Source of the DNA: an uncultured Bacteroidales bacterium
GTDB taxonomy: Bacteria; Bacteroidota; Bacteroidia; Bacteroidales; Paludibacteraceae
Direction: 5' to 3'
Length of the DNA: 55,894 nt
Assembly (NCBI GenBank): GCA_934716995.1
Contig: CAKUYO010000015.1
Span: 1-55,894 of the forward strand
Shown: positions 52,246 through 55,894 of the stretch, piece by piece
Layout of the letters: each line of letters starts with the position of its first letter
Position numbering within the stretch: the first letter of the stretch is position 1
Program-made: the position numbers and the translations under genes
The notes under the pieces: model-generated
Database searches by the model: none
What the model was told of the DNA's origin: nothing
Seen by the model: the letters and a program-made list of their open reading frames with translations, nothing else

Positions 52246-53622
52246 ATGTTTGTATTGCCGAGCCGTATCTGCTCCACCAATGAGATACGCCATATAGCAC
52301 AAAGCAGCACCACGCCCTATACGTTCATTCTGCTCAAACCCGATATCCAATGGGTGTATCGGGCGCAGGAACGAATGGTACAGGTATTGGAGATGACGGG
52401 CGCAAAAATGGTCTATGCCGACCATTTCCAAAAGATACAGGACGGCGGAAGCACCGCCGTCAAAGAAGCACCCGTGATTGATTATCAGATGGGGGCTTTG
52501 CGTGACGATTTCGATTTCGGCAGCGTAATGCTCTGGCGCACCGACGTACTGCAACAGATTGTCGCCCGGATGGATACCGACTACCAATATGCCGGTTTCT
52601 ATGACCTGCGCCTGCGGGCGACACAAGGCGGAACGGGCGATTGCGGATTGGTGCATATCCCCGAATATCTCTACTACGAGGTGGAGACCGACACCCGCAA
52701 ATCGGGCGAGAAACTGTTTGACTATGTCGATCCGCGCAACCGTGCCGTACAGGTAGAGATGGAGCAATGCGTTACCCGCCATCTGCAGGCCATCGGTGCC
52801 TACCTGCGCCCGGGGGAATACAAAGATTTGTCCGGTTTTTCCCATACCGATAACGGCGTAACTGCCAGCGTGGTTATCCCTTGCCGCAACCGTGTGCGCA
52901 CCGTCAGGGACGCCATAGAGAGTGCACTCAGCCAAGCAGTGCGCACACCCTATACGTATAATGTATTTATTGTGGACGACAACTCCACCGACGGCACACA
53001 GGAGGTCATTCGCCAATGCCTGCAAGCCAACAAAGAGCAGCGCATGGCAAATCCCCTAACCCCCGAATTGATTTATATTGCGCAGGACAAGACGTGGCAC
53101 GCTATCGGCGGCAACTGGAACATGGCTGTCCATGACCCGCATTGCGGCAAATACGCCATCCAGTTGGATTCCGACGATACCTACCACGATGCCACCACCG
53201 TGCAGCGTTTTATTGATGCTTTCGAAAACGGGCATTACGGAATGGTCATCGGTACGTATCAGATGACCGATATTCAGGGTAATATCCTGCCCCCCGGTGT
53301 GATAGACCACCGCGAGTGGACAGACGACAACGGGCGGAACAATGCACTGCGTATCAACGGACTGGGTGCTCCGCGCGGGTTCTATACCCCCCTGCTCCGC
53401 ACCATCGATTTTCCCACTACCAAATACGGTGAAGACTATGCTGTCGGACTGCGTATCTCGCGCGATTACCCCATCGGGCGCATCTATGATGTGGTGTATA
53501 ACTGCCGCCGTTGGGAAGACAACTCCGATGCCAACTGCGACATTCCCGCTATGAACCGCAACAACCGGTACAAAGACCGTCTCCGCACATGGGAACTGAT
53601 TGCCAGAATGCAAAATGCGTAA
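52246..53622 (+). CDS. Family 2 glycosyltransferase with an extra N-terminal domain
   Basis: This 458-residue protein has a GT-A glycosyltransferase domain from about residue 205: VTASVVIPCRNRVRTVRDAI, then VFIVDDNSTDGT, QLDSDDTYHD as the metal-binding DxD region, and EDYAVGLRISRDYPIG. The first 200 residues are a separate domain that begins MFVLPSRICSTNEIRH and contains FILLKPDIQWVYRAQERM; it looks like a degenerate second glycosyltransferase domain (WRTDVLQQIVARMD). There is no membrane segment. Donor and acceptor sugars are unknown. I use ATG 52246 rather than the in-frame TTG at 52240. The SpoIID-like gene follows after 48 bases, so they may be co-transcribed. Confidence 0.86.
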   Translation: MFVLPSRICSTNEIRHIAQSSTTPYTFILLKPDIQWVYRAQERMVQVLEMTGAKMVYADHFQKIQDGGSTAVKEAPVIDYQMGALRDDFDFGSVMLWRTDVLQQIVARMDTDYQYAGFYDLRLRATQGGTGDCGLVHIPEYLYYEVETDTRKSGEKLFDYVDPRNRAVQVEMEQCVTRHLQAIGAYLRPGEYKDLSGFSHTDNGVTASVVIPCRNRVRTVRDAIESALSQAVRTPYTYNVFIVDDNSTDGTQEVIRQCLQANKEQRMANPLTPELIYIAQDKTWHAIGGNWNMAVHDPHCGKYAIQLDSDDTYHDATTVQRFIDAFENGHYGMVIGTYQMTDIQGNILPPGVIDHREWTDDNGRNNALRINGLGAPRGFYTPLLRTIDFPTTKYGEDYAVGLRISRDYPIGRIYDVVYNCRRWEDNSDANCDIPAMNRNNRYKDRLRTWELIARMQNA

Positions 53623-53658
53623 TTTACAAATTTACACACTTACAAATTTACAAATTCT
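53621..53658 (+). repeat. Simple repeat of TTACAAATT words before the SpoIID-like gene
   Basis: The stretch contains ACTTACAAATTTACAAATT, exactly as at 23237-23270, and fills almost all the space between the two genes. Confidence 0.6.
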
Positions 53659-53670
53659 GCAAATTCCGCA

Positions 53671-54768
53671 ATGAAAGTGCGTGTAGGCATACTTACGGCA
53701 CCGCATATCGACTATGAGCAGCGGTCTCATACATTCGTTATCAAGAATGTACGTATCGGCATCGGGTTCCACTGGGACAGGCACGAGGAGCAGGAGTTTG
53801 AGGGCGAATTGGAGATACTCCGCAATGCAGACGGCACGGAAACAGCCGTCAATACCATTGACCTCGAAGACTACCTGACCTCCGTCATCTCGTCGGAGAT
53901 GTCTGCCGACAGCCCGCTCGAACTGCTCAAAGCCCACGCCGTCATCTCCCGCAGTTGGGTGGTCAATGCCATACACAAGACCAATACGGGACATGTCGGA
54001 TATGATGTGTGCGCCGACGACCATTGCCAGCGATATGAGGGTGTTCTTCGGCGCAATCCGCGTGCCGTAGAGGCGGTACGTGCCACTGCGGGCGAAGTAC
54101 TGGTATTTGGCGACACTATCTGTGATACACGCTACCACAAGTGCTGCGGAGGCAGGACAGAAAATTTCGAAACCTGCTGGGAGGATGTACATATCCCATA
54201 CCTCACCTCCGTAGAGTGCCCCTTTTGTGCCAAAGCCGTCGGAAACGAGCGGTTGCTGCGTCTCGTGCTGAACAACTACGACCAAGAAACAACGGATTTC
54301 TACAAATGGAAAGTGAGATATAGCCAGGCAGAGTTATCCGACATCATTTACAAAAAATCGGGGATCGACTTTGGCGATATTCTTGCCCTCAATCCGCTCA
54401 AAAGAGGAGCATCGGGGCGTATTTATTCGCTCGAAATTGTCGGTACAAAACACAGGGAGATTATTGGAAAAGAACTGAAAATACGCCAATGGCTCAGCCG
54501 CAGTTGTCTCTATTCGTCGTGTTTCGATGTACAATACAATTGGCTGATGCTTTCACCGAGTGCCTATTCGCCGGAAAAGCCCTATCTTTCCACTGCTGTC
54601 AGTGAGAGAGCCAAGAGGATTCCTTTTGGTTTTACGTTGCACGGACACGGCTGGGGACACGGCGTAGGACTGTGCCAGATAGGTGCTGCCGTAATGGCAA
54701 CCGAGGGCTTTTCCTACTCCCGAATTCTGCAGCACTACTACCCAGGTGCCATGCTTGCACGATTATAA
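53671..54768 (+). CDS. SpoIID/LytB-like peptidoglycan enzyme
   Basis: This 365-residue protein belongs to the SpoIID family, whose best known member is a lytic transglycosylase that acts on stem-peptide-free peptidoglycan. Landmarks are LEDYLTSVISSEMSADSPLE near residue 69 with the catalytic Glu, LKAHAVISRSWVV following it, DHCQRYEGV near 113, TRYHKCCGGRTENFETCW near 153 and GHGWGHGVGLCQIGA near 328. A clear signal peptide is not seen, so export by another route or a cytoplasmic role remains open. In non-sporulating Bacteroidota these proteins probably act in cell-wall turnover. It ends with a hairpin terminator and probably forms an operon with the glycosyltransferase. Confidence 0.9.
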   Translation: MKVRVGILTAPHIDYEQRSHTFVIKNVRIGIGFHWDRHEEQEFEGELEILRNADGTETAVNTIDLEDYLTSVISSEMSADSPLELLKAHAVISRSWVVNAIHKTNTGHVGYDVCADDHCQRYEGVLRRNPRAVEAVRATAGEVLVFGDTICDTRYHKCCGGRTENFETCWEDVHIPYLTSVECPFCAKAVGNERLLRLVLNNYDQETTDFYKWKVRYSQAELSDIIYKKSGIDFGDILALNPLKRGASGRIYSLEIVGTKHREIIGKELKIRQWLSRSCLYSSCFDVQYNWLMLSPSAYSPEKPYLSTAVSERAKRIPFGFTLHGHGWGHGVGLCQIGAAVMATEGFSYSRILQHYYPGAMLARL

Positions 54769-54790
54769 TTTCCCTCCTCTTATATACTCC

Positions 54791-54833
54791 GGTGCCATTG
54801 AATGTATCTTTTAATGGAGCCTTTCTTTTTCTT
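54791..54833 (+). terminator. Terminator after the SpoIID-like gene
   Basis: GGTGCCATT (54791-54799) pairs, with one mismatch, with AATGGAGCC (54813-54821), followed by TTTCTTTTTCTTTC. Confidence 0.75.
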
Positions 54834-54856
54834 TCTTTTAGAAAATTAAACCATTA

Positions 54857-54888
54857 TTTGTACGTTTCAAATAATTGTTGTAATTTTG
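54857..54888 (+). promoter_or_regulatory. Promoter of structured RNA copy B
   Basis: TTTG (54857-54860), 20 bases (or TTGT with 19), TAATTTTG (54881-54888), then GCAGCG. Transcription should start near 54894. Confidence 0.75.
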
Positions 54889-54893
54889 CAGCG

Positions 54894-55220
54894 TGAAGTT
54901 GAGGAGGGCTTTCGCGGGTGGGGCTGATGTTGTTGGAACAACGATAGCCGCACGCCCGATAGTCGAACACTCGGCTTCGCAGACATAAATAAAAGGCGTT
55001 TATATGCGCTTGTTTTGGCATGCTGAAATCCGGAAAATTTCGTAACCCAAAGCAAGAGGCAATAAATGCCCTCGTGGTATGTAATGATTGCCTGCACTTT
55101 TTGGTGCGGCCGTTCTGCATATCGGGCGTGGGCGTATATTGTTTGTTCTTGTTACAGGGTCTTTCCGGAACCTCAGCGTGAAGAATAAGCAAAATGATAA
55201 GGCTCCACGCTTTCTTTTTA
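54894..55220 (+). ncRNA. Structured RNA of unknown class, copy B
   Basis: It shares with copy A the starting AAAAGGCG (54991-54998) and all main helices. P1 is TCCGGAAA (55029-55036) with TTTCCGGA (55162-55169); P2 is CAAGA (55053-55057) with TCTTG (55147-55151). P3 is GCCC (55068-55071) with GGGC (55130-55133); P4 is GGTATGTA (55076-55083) with TGCATATC (55116-55123). The apical hairpin pairs GCAC with GTGC, and a terminator AGCGTG/CACGCT has the loop AGAATAAGCA. Compared with A, both sides of P1 and P3 have changed while pairing is kept. B has in addition a 5' domain of about 95 bases with the symmetric hairpin GTG-GGCT-GTTGTT / AACAAC-AGCC-CAC (around 54920-54954). Confidence 0.78.
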
Positions 55221-55294
55221 TGTCCCCACAAAATCTATTTTTTATTACTTACTCAGCCAAATCGAAGCCGTTTGGTCTAAAAACAAACACATTT

Positions 55295-55717
55295 ATGGAA
55301 AACGTTAAATTTACAGTTGCCGACATCAACAAAGAGAAAGAGAGTATGCTAAACAACATGGTTGGAGACAAGATTGTTGAGAAGTTCGGAGACGGTCATT
55401 CCACGGAATTCACTATCGAGGATGACATTCTGACTATCCGCACGACGAAAAAGAGTTTCAGTGCGCCCCTTGATGATGTTGTCGTTACCTACACGGTCAA
55501 CAACACCGTTCCTGTGTACACACTCAAAAACACAAAGGGAGAATCAATTACATTCTGCCGCAGTACAACCTATTTGAACCCGGATGATGCAAATAAGATA
55601 GAGGGTATCATTGAGCAACTGCCGGGCTATAAGGGAAGGAACAAGGCAGACAAAGCGATATATTTAATTTATGTGGCGATATTTGTTGGGGGAATAATCA
55701 TATACGCATTATTATAA
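55295..55717 (+). CDS. Small protein with a C-terminal membrane anchor
   Basis: This 140-residue protein has a polar beta-rich body (residues 1-115, with FTIEDDILTIRTTKKSFSAP and VVVTYTVNNTVPVYTLKN) and one membrane segment at the very end (IYLIYVAIFVGGIIIYALL). The body could be a PH-like or lipid-binding fold, by appearance only. With the anchor at the C-terminus, the domain would probably face the cytoplasm. I do not recognise a family. ATG 55295 is the only sensible start, because the open frame upstream of it runs through the structured RNA. Confidence 0.75.
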   Translation: MENVKFTVADINKEKESMLNNMVGDKIVEKFGDGHSTEFTIEDDILTIRTTKKSFSAPLDDVVVTYTVNNTVPVYTLKNTKGESITFCRSTTYLNPDDANKIEGIIEQLPGYKGRNKADKAIYLIYVAIFVGGIIIYALL

Positions 55718-55750
55718 ACTGCATTTTGTAAATCCCCCCCAAAAAAAGAA

Positions 55751-55894
55751 TATGCAAAAAATATGCACTTTATACTATTCCCGTACCTCCATATACCCAT
55801 TACGGAGAAAAGACGTAGAAAGGACGTAGAAAGGACGTAGAAAGAAAGCGTATTTATAGCAAGTATAAGCCACTTTTTTATGCACTTTATGCAC
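55751..55894 (+). repeat. Dispersed AT-rich element with an 11-base array, copy 2
   Basis: It starts with TATGCAAAAAATATGCA as in copy 1 and contains the array at 55802-55845: ACGGAGAAAAG, ACGTAGAAAGG twice, and ACGTAGAAAGA. It goes on to CCACTTTTTTATGCA and is cut by the end of the window. It has one array unit more than copy 1 at 24706-24860. Confidence 0.75.

Larger units (their letters stand above)
54769..55294. other. Intergenic region filled by structured RNA copy B
   Basis: After a terminator (54791-54833) the rest of this 526-base gap is taken up by a promoter (54857-54888) and the structured RNA (54894-55220), and then about 70 AT-rich bases before the next start codon. No protein gene is credible in it. 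Confidence 0.75.

Noticed and set aside
54854..55231. 125-codon minus-strand frame and the upstream extension of the 55295 gene
   Set aside because: Both cross structured RNA copy B and its promoter, so they are not taken as coding.

Overview
The window looks like a chromosome segment from a Bacteroidota organism, most probably order Bacteroidales. Many genes are preceded by the Bacteroidota promoter form TTGC/TTGG, 19 bases, TAnnTTTG. The families DUF3078, DUF4831, DUF4835 (PorD), DUF2264, a biotin-dependent sodium-pump decarboxylase and a 1112-residue SecA also fit that group. Most genes are moderately GC-rich housekeeping genes; several islands are clearly AT-richer. I saw no rRNA, tRNA, CRISPR array, transposase or integrase.

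Layout. 1-2553: methylmalonyl-CoA (or related) decarboxylase operon, including a carrier with two biotinyl domains. 2846-3274: Fur-family regulator. 3425-6888: AT-rich pair made of a protein of unknown function and an Upf1/DNA2-like SF1 helicase. 7223-12873: HD phosphohydrolase, Crp/Fnr regulator divergent from glycine dehydrogenase, and a YitT-type membrane protein. 13516-18707: restriction-modification locus with two methylase-type genes and a T5orf172 nuclease-helicase. 18935-24630: TetR regulator, palindromic operator, acyl-CoA ligase, two tandem lipoprotein genes (the second frameshifted), SDR and aldehyde dehydrogenase. 24959-27404: secreted DUF2264 protein and GH105 hydrolase, suggesting pectin (rhamnogalacturonan) use. 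27405-34350, minus strand: DUF2520, M20 peptidase, DUF3078 and SecA. 35000-41680: a structured RNA, a 60-residue protein and three different DUF262 proteins in one operon, followed at once by a membrane-domain-less FtsK (to 43253). 43380-47236: unknown gene, PKD-like pseudogene, PLD-like protein and a ClpB without its N domain. 47603-54768: hemerythrin-LuxR regulator, a TilS-AroE fusion, DUF4831, PorD-like, glycosyltransferase and SpoIID-like proteins. 54894-55717: second copy of the structured RNA and a small membrane-anchored protein.

The most notable points are: (1) two diverged copies of a roughly 220-base rod-like RNA whose helices carry compensatory changes; (2) the three-DUF262 operon, a candidate defence system; (3) one reading frame joining tRNA-lysidine synthetase to shikimate dehydrogenase; (4) many short intergenic arrays with unrelated units but always an 11-base period; (5) a GC-rich palindrome present between genes and also in frame inside the restriction helicase. 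All assignments come from reading motifs and translations by eye. No database search, folding or alignment program was run.
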